Assembly: GCA_031288955.1 (NCBI GenBank) | Contig: JAITQJ010000391.1 | Span: 1 to 6,556 of the forward strand | Reading direction: 5' to 3' | Length of the DNA stretch: 6,556 nt | Source: Planctomycetaceae bacterium | GTDB lineage: Bacteria; Planctomycetota; Planctomycetia; Pirellulales; Thermoguttaceae | In this document: positions 1-5,502 of the stretch, piece by piece | How positions within the stretch are numbered: the first letter of the stretch is position 1 | Layout of the letters: each line of letters opens with the position of its first letter | Made by a program: the position numbers and the translations under genes | The notes under the pieces: generated by a model | Told to the model about the DNA's origin: nothing | Database searches by the model: none | Seen by the model: the letters and a program-made list of their open reading frames with translations, nothing else

Positions 1-260
1 TAACACTGCGTCTTATGGTAGTCCCAAATCGTAAACCGGTCATCAGGACTCTTGTATTCAACAACGTTGCACTGTTTGAAAATCTGCCCGATGTTCTTTT
101 TGATGACAACGTTGGAACGTTTTTTGATAATCAGTACGTCGATTTTCAGCGGTTCGGACGTTAGTTGGTATTCGGACTCGTATTCAAGTATGTCTTTGTA
201 CTCTGCCAGTTCTAACTGAATTGCCTGTACAAATGCCGGATGCCACGCTATTCGCTCCAT
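1..260 (-). CDS. PD-(D/E)XK nuclease-like small protein, C-terminus outside window
   Basis: An open frame of 86 codons reads leftward from the ATG at 258-260 and is still open at the edge; only the first two bases (TA) of the next codon are present, so it could end there or continue. The protein begins MERIAWHPAFVQAIQLEL, followed by EYQLTSEPLKIDVLIIKK (D41) and VVEYKSPDD (E68-x-K70). A D followed by ExK in a beta-strand context is the PD-(D/E)XK nuclease-fold signature and resembles short Rpn-like proteins of gut bacteria. From memory, such proteins are often mis-named 3-isopropylmalate dehydrogenase in automatic annotation; they have no relation to that enzyme. The start is supported by a strong promoter immediately upstream rather than by a ribosome binding site. 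Substrate and role are unknown; defence or mobile-DNA turnover is possible but not shown. Confidence 0.72.
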   Translation of the reverse strand, partial: MERIAWHPAFVQAIQLELAEYKDILEYESEYQLTSEPLKIDVLIIKKRSNVVIKKNIGQIFKQCNVVEYKSPDDRFTIWDYHKTQC

Positions 261-266
261 AGAGTC

Positions 267-295
267 ATTATAACATTCGGCACCGGCAGTTGCAA
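267..295 (-). promoter_or_regulatory. Promoter of the nuclease-like gene (TTGCAA-17-TATAAT)
   Basis: On the minus strand a perfect TATAAT (267-272) lies 17 bases from TTGCAA (290-295). Only six bases (GACTCT) separate the -10 box from the ATG, so transcription would start at or next to the A of the start codon, giving a leaderless mRNA. The -35 hexamer lies inside the conserved head of the neighbouring repeat element. Confidence 0.6.
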
Positions 296-454
296 ATGAA
301 TAATGAATAATGAATAATGAATAATTAATAATGAATAATTAAAAATGGAAAATGGAAAATGGAAAATGAAGCGGCAGATTATCCGTTTTCCCCCATTATT
401 CATTATTCATTATTCATTCTTAATTATTTATCCCTCTTTTCGTGGTTGGAAAAA
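288..454. repeat. Composite heptamer/49-bp repeat element, copy 1
   Basis: The parts in order are: head AGTTGCAAATG (288-298); ten 7-bp units (299-368) grading from AATAATG through AATAATT and AAAAATG to GAAAATG; a short AAG-plus-unique linker; one 49-bp unit (382-430) starting TCCGTTTTCCCCC and carrying three complementary ATTATTC heptamers, then TTAATTATTTA; and a tail CCCTCTTTTCG..GGTTGGAAAAA (432-454). The two halves are reverse complements in their heptamer parts, so a transcript could fold into a long AU-rich hairpin, with GGAAAA facing TTTTCC near the centre. The same parts in the same order recur at 947-1263, which makes this a defined element rather than random low complexity. It sits between two divergent genes. 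Confidence 0.8.
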
Positions 455-464
455 TAAAAACCGT

Positions 465-470
465 TATAAT
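465..470 (+). promoter_or_regulatory. Candidate -10 box of the small gene pair
   Basis: A perfect TATAAT lies eight bases before the ATG at 479, with no Shine-Dalgarno between them, so the mRNA would be leaderless or nearly so. No good -35 is present at 16-18 bp; TTGGAA (446-451) in the repeat tail is only 13 bp away. The box is clear, but the full promoter is weak on paper. Confidence 0.4.
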
Positions 471-478
471 CAAACGCG

Positions 479-721
479 ATGAAGTCGAAAGAGATTGTGG
501 AATACTATGTGTACGATTATCTGCGTACGAGCAAACCGTACATTACGCAGTCGTACGAAGAGGCATTGAGTTATTACGATGAAGGCTGTATGATTACGGA
601 GACACATACGATGCTTTGGGATATTTCGCCGTTTTCGCAGGCGAAGACGATAATTACGTCCGATTGGACAAGTTCAGGAGACGAAGGGGAATCCGATGAC
701 AACAAGTATGCCGGAATCTGA
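479..721 (+). CDS. Small hypothetical protein, 80 aa, first of an overlapping pair
   Basis: I do not recognise this family. The protein is Tyr-rich and acidic: MKSKEIVEYYVYDYLRTSK at the N-terminus, a YEEALSYYDEG segment, then TETHTMLWDISPF, ending in an acidic Ser/Asp/Glu-rich tail. There is no signal peptide, membrane segment or cysteine cluster. A perfect TATAAT eight bases before the ATG supports this start, and codon use looks like that of the neighbouring real genes. Its last 26 bases overlap the next gene, which has its own Shine-Dalgarno, so the two are probably co-expressed. The pair lies between two copies of the same repeat element, suggesting an accessory locus. It could be a small regulatory or interaction protein, but function is unknown. 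Confidence 0.5.
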   Translation: MKSKEIVEYYVYDYLRTSKPYITQSYEEALSYYDEGCMITETHTMLWDISPFSQAKTIITSDWTSSGDEGESDDNKYAGI

Positions 722-890
722 TGTTCAAGTCCGAGCCAGAGCGGAGTTGCGGGCTTTTATTGAGGAGCGTGAACGTGAACTCCGCCTTGCGATGTTTGAA
801 CAGTCCGTTGAGCGTCATCGGGTTGCCGGTACTGCCCGCGCTCTGCGTATCCAAGCCGAAAAAGAAAAGAAGAAGGAAAATCGCAAATAA
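696..890 (+). CDS. Small highly charged helical protein, 64 aa
   Basis: The family is not recognised. The protein is almost entirely charged and likely helical: after MTTSMPESDVQ comes a long Arg/Glu-rich stretch (RARAELRAFIEERERELRL), then EQSVERHRVAG and a Lys/Glu tail ending KEKKKENRK. A Shine-Dalgarno-like AAGGGGA (684-690) stands five bases before the ATG at 696, which favours that start over the in-frame ATG at 708. The gene overlaps the upstream 80-aa frame by 26 bases in a different frame, consistent with translational coupling. A nucleic-acid-binding or coiled-coil partner role would fit the composition but is inference only. Confidence 0.5.
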   Translation: MTTSMPESDVQVRARAELRAFIEERERELRLAMFEQSVERHRVAGTARALRIQAEKEKKKENRK

Positions 891-895
891 TTTGT

Positions 896-910
896 CGGGG
901 AGTTGCCCCG
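896..910 (+). terminator. GC-rich hairpin after the small gene pair
   Basis: CGGGG (896-900) and CCCCG (906-910) form a five-pair stem with loop AGTTG, starting five bases after the TAA of the 64-aa gene. Its position fits a transcript end, but no T tract follows, so intrinsic termination is doubtful; it may only stabilise the 3' end. Confidence 0.3.
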
Positions 911-959
911 CCGCGGAAAACGTTCCTCCTTCGCCGGTTAAATCAGAGTTGCAAATGTG

Positions 960-1064
960 AATAATGAATAATGAATAATGAATAATGAATAATGGATAAT
1001 GAATAATGAATAATGAATAATGAATAATGAATAATGAATAATGAAAAATGAAAAATGAAAAATG
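960..1064. repeat. Tandem array of 15 heptanucleotides
   Basis: There are 15 uninterrupted 7-bp units: eleven AATAATG, one GATAATG at 995-1001, and three AAAAATG at 1044-1064. The phase is never broken over 105 bp. Heptanucleotide arrays of this sort recall the short tandemly repeated repetitive (STRR) sequences of cyanobacteria, though the unit here differs. Confidence 0.85.
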
Positions 1065-1091
1065 AAGACACGGGCTAATACCATTGAGGTA

Positions 1092-1238
1092 TCCGTTTTC
1101 CCGCATTATTCATTATTCATTCTTAATTTTTAATTATTTTCCCGTTTTCCCGCATTATTCATTATTCATTCTTAATTGTTAATTTTTTACCCGTTTTCCC
1201 GCATTATTCATTATTCATTCTTAATTGTTAATTATTTC
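1092..1238. repeat. Three tandem copies of a 49-bp unit
   Basis: Units at 1092-1140, 1141-1189 and 1190-1238 are almost identical. Each has (C/T)CCGTTTTCCCG, then CATTATTCATTATTCATTC, then a TTAATT-rich end. Differences are confined to the first base and the AT-rich 3' end. The exact 49-bp period suggests recent slippage or unequal exchange; the copy at 382-430 has the same length but three heptamers instead of two and a shorter AT end. Confidence 0.85.
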
Positions 1239-1263
1239 CCCCTCTTTTCGAGGTTGGGAAAAA

Positions 1264-1387
1264 GATAGGGGAGGCTAACTCCTCGCTCTTGCGCATTGTG
1301 TTTTTTGTCGCCGCAGAATAAAATATCCGTGATAGCTTTTAATATGCTCTAAAATGAACGATAATTTTAAGTATGTCCCTATAGAGG
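1264..1387. other. Intergenic stretch with no recognisable gene
   Basis: No open frame here has a credible start or coding character. The only structure noted is a short GAGG-CTAACT-CCTC hairpin (about 1272-1285) followed at some distance by a T run, too loose to call a terminator. The AT-rich part resembles decayed or leader DNA. Confidence 0.5.
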
Positions 1388-1499
1388 AATAGACTTGTTC
1401 GGTAACCGAAAATAGGTCAACTGCGTAAATTCAATAAAATAAAACGCAGACTTTTACAAGGTTTTATCCAAACTTCGGAAGTTACCGAACAAGTCTATT
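1388..1499. mobile_element. MITE-like element with 19-bp perfect inverted ends
   Basis: AATAGACTTGTTCGGTAAC (1388-1406) is repeated perfectly in inverted form at 1481-1499. Taking the outer TA dinucleotides (1390-1391 and 1496-1497) as a target duplication leaves a 104-bp body (1392-1495) running GACTTG to CAAGTC. Inside are a second inverted pair, CTGCGT (1421-1426) with ACGCAG (1444-1449), and palindromic TTCGG/CCGAA segments next to each end. There is no coding capacity, so any movement would need a transposase elsewhere; the ends are reminiscent of IS5-like termini, from memory and unchecked. It ends 26 bases before the start of the enolase-family gene and could supply or disturb that gene's promoter. 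An alternative is a large regulatory hairpin. Confidence 0.55.
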
Positions 1500-1525
1500 A
1501 TCAATTTTTCAATTAAAACCGAACG

Positions 1526-2881
1526 ATGTCCAAAAGCACTGATATTTGTATTGTTGAAACGCAGTCGTCCACGGAGTTTTATCCGTACCGTTCTCCGGCA
1601 AAGTTCGGCGGACGCGTTGTCAACGATGTTACGCTCCTCAATGTTTCCGTTCGGGTACGGACACGGGACGGAAAGGAAGCCGTCGGCAATGGGTCAATGT
1701 CGATGGGAAACATTTGGGCGTGGACCAGCAAAACGCTTTCGACCGACCAAACGTTGAGAGCGATGGTCGAGTTCGGACACAAAGTTGCCGCCGCTGGTAA
1801 AAATCCGGGGGAATACGGTCATCCGCTCGAATTGGTTCACGATTTCTCGAAAGAGTACCGGCATCTTGCCGACACCGTTTCCATTACGGAAGCGGCGGAG
1901 CAGAATACCGAACAGATGGTGAAACTGGCGCAACTTGTTGCCGCCAGTCCGTTTGAAGCCGCCGTGTTCGATGCGTACGGGCGGGTGCTTGGGGCAAATT
2001 CGTACAACGTTCTGTCCAAAGAATACTGCAACCGGGACTTGGCGTATTATCTCAGTTCAGAATTTGCCGGTGAATATCTCGACCAGTACGTGTTAGCGAA
2101 ACCGAAGGAGCGGATGCCGATTTACCATCTCGTTGGTGCGCTTGACCCGCTGGACGATGCCGATGTCGAAAAGCCGCTCAACGACGGCTTACCGGAACAT
2201 TTGGCGGCGTGGATTCCGTACAACGCTTTGACGCACCTGAAAATCAAACTCAACGGCGATGACCTTGCCTGGGATGTGAACAGAGTCCTTCGTGTTGACC
2301 AAATTGCTGAAAAGTTGATAGTGCAGCCGGTTTACTCCGCCGACTTCAACGAAAAGTGTGAAAACGTCGAATACGTTTTGGAGTTTTTGCGTCAAATCGG
2401 CGAAAAGGCACCGAAGGCGATTGAGCGGCTGCAATATATTGAGCAGCCGACAAACCGGAATCTTCGGGCGTATCCTGAAAACAAAATGCACAAGGCGGCG
2501 GCGATTAAGCCGGTAGTGATTGACGAGGCACTGGTCGATTTTGATTCGCTGCTTTACAGCCGGGAAATGGGCTACAGCGGTGTTGCTCTCAAAGCGTGTA
2601 AAGGACACGCGGAGGCACTGTTGATGGGGGCGGCGGCACAAAAGTACAAGATGTTTCTCTGTGTTCAGGATTTGACTTGTCCTGGGGCATCGTTCCTTCA
2701 TTCGGCAACGTTATCGGCGAGAATACCGGGTGTTCAGGCAATTGAGGGGAACGGACGGCAATACTGTCCGAGTGCGAATGTCGTTTGGGAACCGCTTTAC
2801 CCGTCAATGTTCAAAATCACAGACGGCACACTCGGCACATCGGTACTCAACGAACCCGGCTTGGGTTTTCACTGGGAGTAA
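1526..2881 (+). CDS. Enolase-superfamily (mandelate racemase/muconate lactonizing-like) enzyme, 451 aa
   Basis: This is a probable cytosolic, Mg2+-dependent enzyme that abstracts a proton next to a carboxylate; the substrate is unknown. The N-terminal cap domain covers roughly residues 1-150 and a TIM-barrel follows. The expected residues are visible: K239-x-K241 in HLKIKLNGDD, metal ligands D273 in the SADFNE segment (DxN motif), E306 in YIEQPTN, and D333/E334 in VVIDEALVDF, then K356 in GVALKACKG at the position of the second general base. At 451 residues it is longer than typical family members of about 350-400, with extra sequence around 185-230. The ATG at 1526 opens a frame starting MSKSTDICIVETQ; no Shine-Dalgarno is seen. 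The MITE-like element lies just upstream and a tRNA gene just downstream, so it is probably monocistronic. The superfamily is secure; the exact reaction cannot be read from sequence. Confidence 0.88.
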   Translation: MSKSTDICIVETQSSTEFYPYRSPAKFGGRVVNDVTLLNVSVRVRTRDGKEAVGNGSMSMGNIWAWTSKTLSTDQTLRAMVEFGHKVAAAGKNPGEYGHPLELVHDFSKEYRHLADTVSITEAAEQNTEQMVKLAQLVAASPFEAAVFDAYGRVLGANSYNVLSKEYCNRDLAYYLSSEFAGEYLDQYVLAKPKERMPIYHLVGALDPLDDADVEKPLNDGLPEHLAAWIPYNALTHLKIKLNGDDLAWDVNRVLRVDQIAEKLIVQPVYSADFNEKCENVEYVLEFLRQIGEKAPKAIERLQYIEQPTNRNLRAYPENKMHKAAAIKPVVIDEALVDFDSLLYSREMGYSGVALKACKGHAEALLMGAAAQKYKMFLCVQDLTCPGASFLHSATLSARIPGVQAIEGNGRQYCPSANVVWEPLYPSMFKITDGTLGTSVLNEPGLGFHWE

Positions 2882-2887
2882 CAGGTC

Positions 2888-2915
2888 TTGCCGGTATGCC
2901 AAAAACGGGTACAAT
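2888..2915 (+). promoter_or_regulatory. Promoter of the tRNA-Ser gene
   Basis: TTGCCG (2888-2893), a 16-bp spacer and TACAAT (2910-2915) lie just after the stop of the enolase-family gene. Transcription would start near 2922, about eight bases before the mature tRNA. An 8-bp inverted repeat, TGCCGGTA (2889-2896) and TACCGGCA (2916-2923), frames the -10 region. Confidence 0.5.
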
Positions 2916-2929
2916 TACCGGCACATATT

Positions 2930-3011
2930 GGAGGATATGCGAATGGTGAGCGGGCTGACTCGAAATCAGTTGCCGGGAAACCGGTTGAGGGTTCGAATCC
3001 CTTGTCCTCCG
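2930..3011 (+). tRNA. tRNA-Ser, anticodon CGA (reads UCG)
   Basis: The acceptor strand GGAGGA pairs with TCCTCC, and the discriminator is G73 (3011), as expected for serine. The anticodon stem GCTGA/TCAGT encloses the loop CTCGAAA, with CGA at 2961-2963. The long variable arm is CCGG-GAAA-CCGG (2973-2984), typical of class II tRNAs. The T arm is GAGGG-TTCGAAT-CCCTT (2987-3003). No CCA is encoded. If the D stem is TGC/GCG with U8-A9 at 2936-2937, the 5' acceptor strand has only six bases while the 3' strand has seven; otherwise T2936 wobble-pairs with G3004 and the D-arm linker is one base short. Confidence 0.92.
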
Positions 3012-3021
3012 CTGCTTTGAA

Positions 3022-3040
3022 AATTGACTTTCAGTCAATT
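3022..3040. terminator. Hairpin between the convergent tRNA and transporter genes
   Basis: AATTGACT (3022-3029) and AGTCAATT (3033-3040) form a perfect eight-pair stem with a three-base loop. It overlaps the stop codon of the transporter on the minus strand, where the stem runs into TTTTC; on the plus strand a T7 run follows 11 bases further on. It probably works as a bidirectional terminator, though the stem is AT-rich and the T tracts are short or displaced. Confidence 0.5.
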
Positions 3041-4503
3041 CCGTGCATCATTTTTTTCAGTTTCGGTGCAAGGGCTAGTGCGATGAAACCGATGACCATC
3101 GGGCATACCGCCATTAACAGGAAAAAATCTGCCAATCCTTTCTCTTTACCGAATAGCAACTGTACTCCTTCGCCGGTGCCGAAATAACTCGCTGCATAAC
3201 CCGCCAAAATATACGAGACGCTGCTCGCTAAAAACCAAATGCCCATAAATAACGATGCGTAACGCACCGGTGCCAACTTTGTTACCATTGATAAACCAAC
3301 CGGTGAAAGACACAGTTCTCCCCAGGTCGCAAACAAATAACACAGCACAAGCCAATATGCTGCTGCCTTGCCTCCTGTTGCTTTTGCTTCTATTGCGCCG
3401 GGTATCATCACGAGAAAACTAACCGAAACGAGAATCAAGCCGAGTGCAAACTTCGTCGGCGTACTCGGTTCAATTCCCCGTCGGGCAAGGAATGTCCAGA
3501 CGAGTGTCAGTATCGGAGCAAAAATCACGATGCCGAACGGATTGACCGACTGATACCACGTCGCCGGAAACAATGCCGGCAAACCGGGCATAACCTTAAC
3601 AACAGCGGCGGGAATTTCTCGGTTTGTATTATCTTTCGCAAACACATTGAGCGACGAACCGGCTTGTTCAAAAGTAACCCAAAAGGCGATGACGAAAACC
3701 GAAAGAACGAGAATAACGAAAATACGGTCCCAGTCTTTTCTTACCAGCGGACGTGTTTGTTCGTGCTGTTGAGTATTTACCGGAGCGGTGAGGGAAACTC
3801 CAGCCTCTGGATAATTGGTGACCGCTTCTTTAGAATTTCTAACAGGGGGCGCACCTAGACCTTTGAGGTGGCGTTGTCCGAACATTGTGAAGGAAACGAT
3901 ACCGCAGAGCATACCGAGACCGGCAATCATAAAGCCGTACTGGAAACCGAATTTTTCGGCAACCGTTCCGGCAACGAGCGGCGAGAAGAATGCCCCGATA
4001 TTGATTCCCATATAGAAAATCGAAAATGCAGCGTCCCGCCGCCGGTCTCCCGGTGCGTAAAGTTGTCCAACCATCACGGAAATACAGGGCTTGAAAAAGC
4101 CGTTGCCGAGAATCATCAGTGCCAAACCGATGTAAAACGTGATTAAGGCAGTTAAGTCGGTTGCGGCGGTAATGTCCGCTCCGTTACCGATGCGGACGTA
4201 CTCTGTGGCGGCTAGACAAAATTCGCCCAGAGCCATTAAAGCGGCACCGATAACGACGCAGCGGCGTTGTCCGAGGAACCGGTCGGCAATCCACCCGCCG
4301 AGCAGCGGAGCGATGTACACCAAACCGGTGTACCAGCCGTAAAGTTTATAAGCATCAGATTCACTCCAACCAAAGCCGGGGGTTTGCTCATTCGTTGATA
4401 CCTCGACGAGATACAGCACGAGAATGGCTCTCATCGCATAAAAGGCGAAACGTTCCCACATTTCGGTGGTGAAAAGAACCCAAAGACCGGCGGGATGGCG
4501 CAT
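3031..4503 (-). CDS. POT/PTR-family proton-dependent oligopeptide transporter, 490 aa
   Basis: This is an inner-membrane symporter of the major facilitator fold, expected to import di- and tripeptides with protons. From the chosen ATG, the first helix carries the E-x-x-E-R proton-coupling motif in TEMWERFAFYAMRAI (E14, E17, R18). Next come GGWIADRFLGQRR, FYMGINIGAFFSP (the FYxxINxG signature), a central hydrophilic loop at about 210-255, FEQAGSSLNVF in helix 7 and GELCLSPVGLSM in helix 10. The predicted membrane helices are typical of the family, as is the length. The frame extends 20 codons upstream to a TTG at 4563, but those residues are unlike the family, whose members begin just before the ExxER helix; neither start has a clear Shine-Dalgarno. 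The gene lies 65 bases after the kinase gene on the same strand and is probably co-transcribed with it. Natural substrates are not determined; some family members also move nitrate or other solutes. Confidence 0.9.
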   Translation of the reverse strand: MRHPAGLWVLFTTEMWERFAFYAMRAILVLYLVEVSTNEQTPGFGWSESDAYKLYGWYTGLVYIAPLLGGWIADRFLGQRRCVVIGAALMALGEFCLAATEYVRIGNGADITAATDLTALITFYIGLALMILGNGFFKPCISVMVGQLYAPGDRRRDAAFSIFYMGINIGAFFSPLVAGTVAEKFGFQYGFMIAGLGMLCGIVSFTMFGQRHLKGLGAPPVRNSKEAVTNYPEAGVSLTAPVNTQQHEQTRPLVRKDWDRIFVILVLSVFVIAFWVTFEQAGSSLNVFAKDNTNREIPAAVVKVMPGLPALFPATWYQSVNPFGIVIFAPILTLVWTFLARRGIEPSTPTKFALGLILVSVSFLVMIPGAIEAKATGGKAAAYWLVLCYLFATWGELCLSPVGLSMVTKLAPVRYASLFMGIWFLASSVSYILAGYAASYFGTGEGVQLLFGKEKGLADFFLLMAVCPMVIGFIALALAPKLKKMMHGID

Positions 4504-4568
4504 TTTTTTATCAGCAGCGATACAGTGATTAACGAATGATAAGCATTTTCCAAAAAAATACAAGGCTG

Positions 4569-5459
4569 CTATTTTCCCGCCGTTTGATATGCCGATGACG
4601 AACCGAGGAGTTTTGCCCGAATAACCGTCGGCAGTTTGACAGTGAAAGCCGTGCCTTTACCTTCTGTGCTTTCAACCCGGATAAGTCCCTGATGCTGCTC
4701 TATCACTGCCTTACAACTCGACAAACCCAAACCGCTGCCGCCCTTACCCGTTGCGTCCGGTCCTGATTTCGTCGAATAAAACCGGTCAAATATCTTCGGC
4801 AATTTGTCCCTCGCAATGCCCGTTCCATAGTCCCGTACAACCAAGTCAAGCATCTCGTTTTCCTCGTCATACAAGATTTTCAAAACCAACCGTCCGCCGT
4901 CCGGCATCGCTTGACGGGCATTTATCAGCAAATTCAAAAGAACTTGCTGCACTTGATTACCGTCTGCCATAATCTCCGGCACCTTTTCCGCAAACGACTT
5001 TTCAACCGTTATCCGGTATTTCGACATTTCCCGTTCCAGCAGCAGCAGCGTGTCCTCGGTTAAGGACACAAGGTTGACCGGTTCCAATTTTTGCTTTCGG
5101 TTTTTCGCCACTGCCAGAATCGTCCCTGTAATTTTTGCGGCGCGTTCGGCGGCAGTCAGAATTTTTTCAAACGCTTTCGTTCGGCTCGCATCGTCTTTGT
5201 GCCGCAATCCTAATTTGGCGTAATTCAGGATTGTTGTCAGGATATTGTTGAATTCGTGCGTTGCGGTACTGGTTAACTCGCCGAGAGCGGTCAATTTTTG
5301 CGCCTGCAATAACTGTTCTTCGAGCAGCGTAATATGCCGCTGTAATTCCTTGTTTTCGTTTTTCATTAGAAATGTCTGCCGGTCAGGTACCTCGGCAGTT
5401 TTCGCCGTCCATAGACTCTCTATTGTCCTGTTTAATTTATTTATGTCAATTACTTGCAA
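4569..5459 (-). CDS. Soluble HPK4-type (NtrB-like) sensor histidine kinase, 296 aa
   Basis: This cytosolic kinase autophosphorylates on histidine and passes the phosphate to a response regulator. Residues 33-60 are a coiled coil ending AQKLTALGELTS. The H-box is THEFNN with phospho-acceptor H68. The ATPase domain has the N-box LLNLLINARQAM (N180), the G1 box RDYGTGI (from 209), the F-box FDRFYSTK (224-231) and the G2 box GKGGSGLGLSSCK. There is no membrane segment and no recognisable input domain beyond the short N-terminus, so signal input may come through a partner. No response-regulator gene is present here, making it an orphan in this window. The start is the TTG at 5457-5459, chosen because residues 1-31 look protein-like; an ATG at residue 32 (5364-5366) would give 265 aa, still with all catalytic boxes. 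It is followed by the peptide transporter and divergent from the CheA-like gene. Confidence 0.88.
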   Translation of the reverse strand: MQVIDINKLNRTIESLWTAKTAEVPDRQTFLMKNENKELQRHITLLEEQLLQAQKLTALGELTSTATHEFNNILTTILNYAKLGLRHKDDASRTKAFEKILTAAERAAKITGTILAVAKNRKQKLEPVNLVSLTEDTLLLLEREMSKYRITVEKSFAEKVPEIMADGNQVQQVLLNLLINARQAMPDGGRLVLKILYDEENEMLDLVVRDYGTGIARDKLPKIFDRFYSTKSGPDATGKGGSGLGLSSCKAVIEQHQGLIRVESTEGKGTAFTVKLPTVIRAKLLGSSSAYQTAGK

Positions 5460-5482
5460 CTCGTCAAACTTTCGGCTATACT
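5454..5482 (+). promoter_or_regulatory. Promoter of the CheA-like gene (TTGCAA-17-TATACT)
   Basis: TTGCAA (5454-5459) and TATACT (5477-5482) are separated by 17 bases, the same -35 hexamer and spacing as the promoter at 267-295. Transcription would start near 5489, giving a leader of about 48 bases. The -35 box coincides with the TTG start codon of the divergent kinase, so expression of the two genes may be linked. Confidence 0.55.
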
Positions 5483-5502
5483 GTGTGTACTATAGTCAAA
5501 TC

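Larger units (their letters stand above)
947..1263. repeat. Composite heptamer/49-bp repeat element, copy 2 (expanded)
   Basis: This copy has the same head AGTTGCAAATG (947-957), heptamer array (960-1064), AAG-plus-unique linker (1065-1091), 49-bp unit repeated three times (1092-1238) and tail CCCTCTTTTCG..GGTTGGGAAAAA (1240-1263). Compared with copy 1 it has 15 heptamers instead of ten and three 49-bp units instead of one, and its linker is longer and different. Every heptamer-bearing 49-bp unit can pair with the left array, so several alternative hairpins are possible. The plus strand is full of stops; the minus strand is open only because CATTATT repeats encode no stop. Confidence 0.8.

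Noticed and set aside
479..890. Toxin-antitoxin system
   Set aside because: Size and overlap fit, but neither protein shows a recognisable toxin or antitoxin motif, so the label would be a guess.
721..960. Plus-strand 79-codon frame inside the small gene region
   Set aside because: It overlaps the 64-aa gene in another frame, lacks a Shine-Dalgarno and ends in the repeat.
654..1106. A 150-codon minus-strand open frame running through the heptamer array
   Set aside because: It stays open only because CATTATT repeats encode no stop in any frame (HYSLFII pattern), and the rest is antisense to the better-supported 64-aa gene.
960..1238. Possible CRISPR array
   Set aside because: The 7-bp and 49-bp units are directly abutting with no unique spacers, and no cas-like gene is present.
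1264..1330. Intrinsic terminator around GAGG-CTAACT-CCTC
   Set aside because: The stem has only four pairs and the T run begins some 20 bases later.
2189..2701. 170-codon minus-strand frame
   Set aside because: It is antisense to the enolase-family gene, whose catalytic motifs are intact; the composition is that of a shadow frame.
1526..4503. Enolase-family protein as a dipeptide epimerase working with the peptide transporter
   Set aside because: The protein is much longer than known dipeptide epimerases, the genes are convergent and separated by a tRNA, and no substrate-specific motif was recognised.
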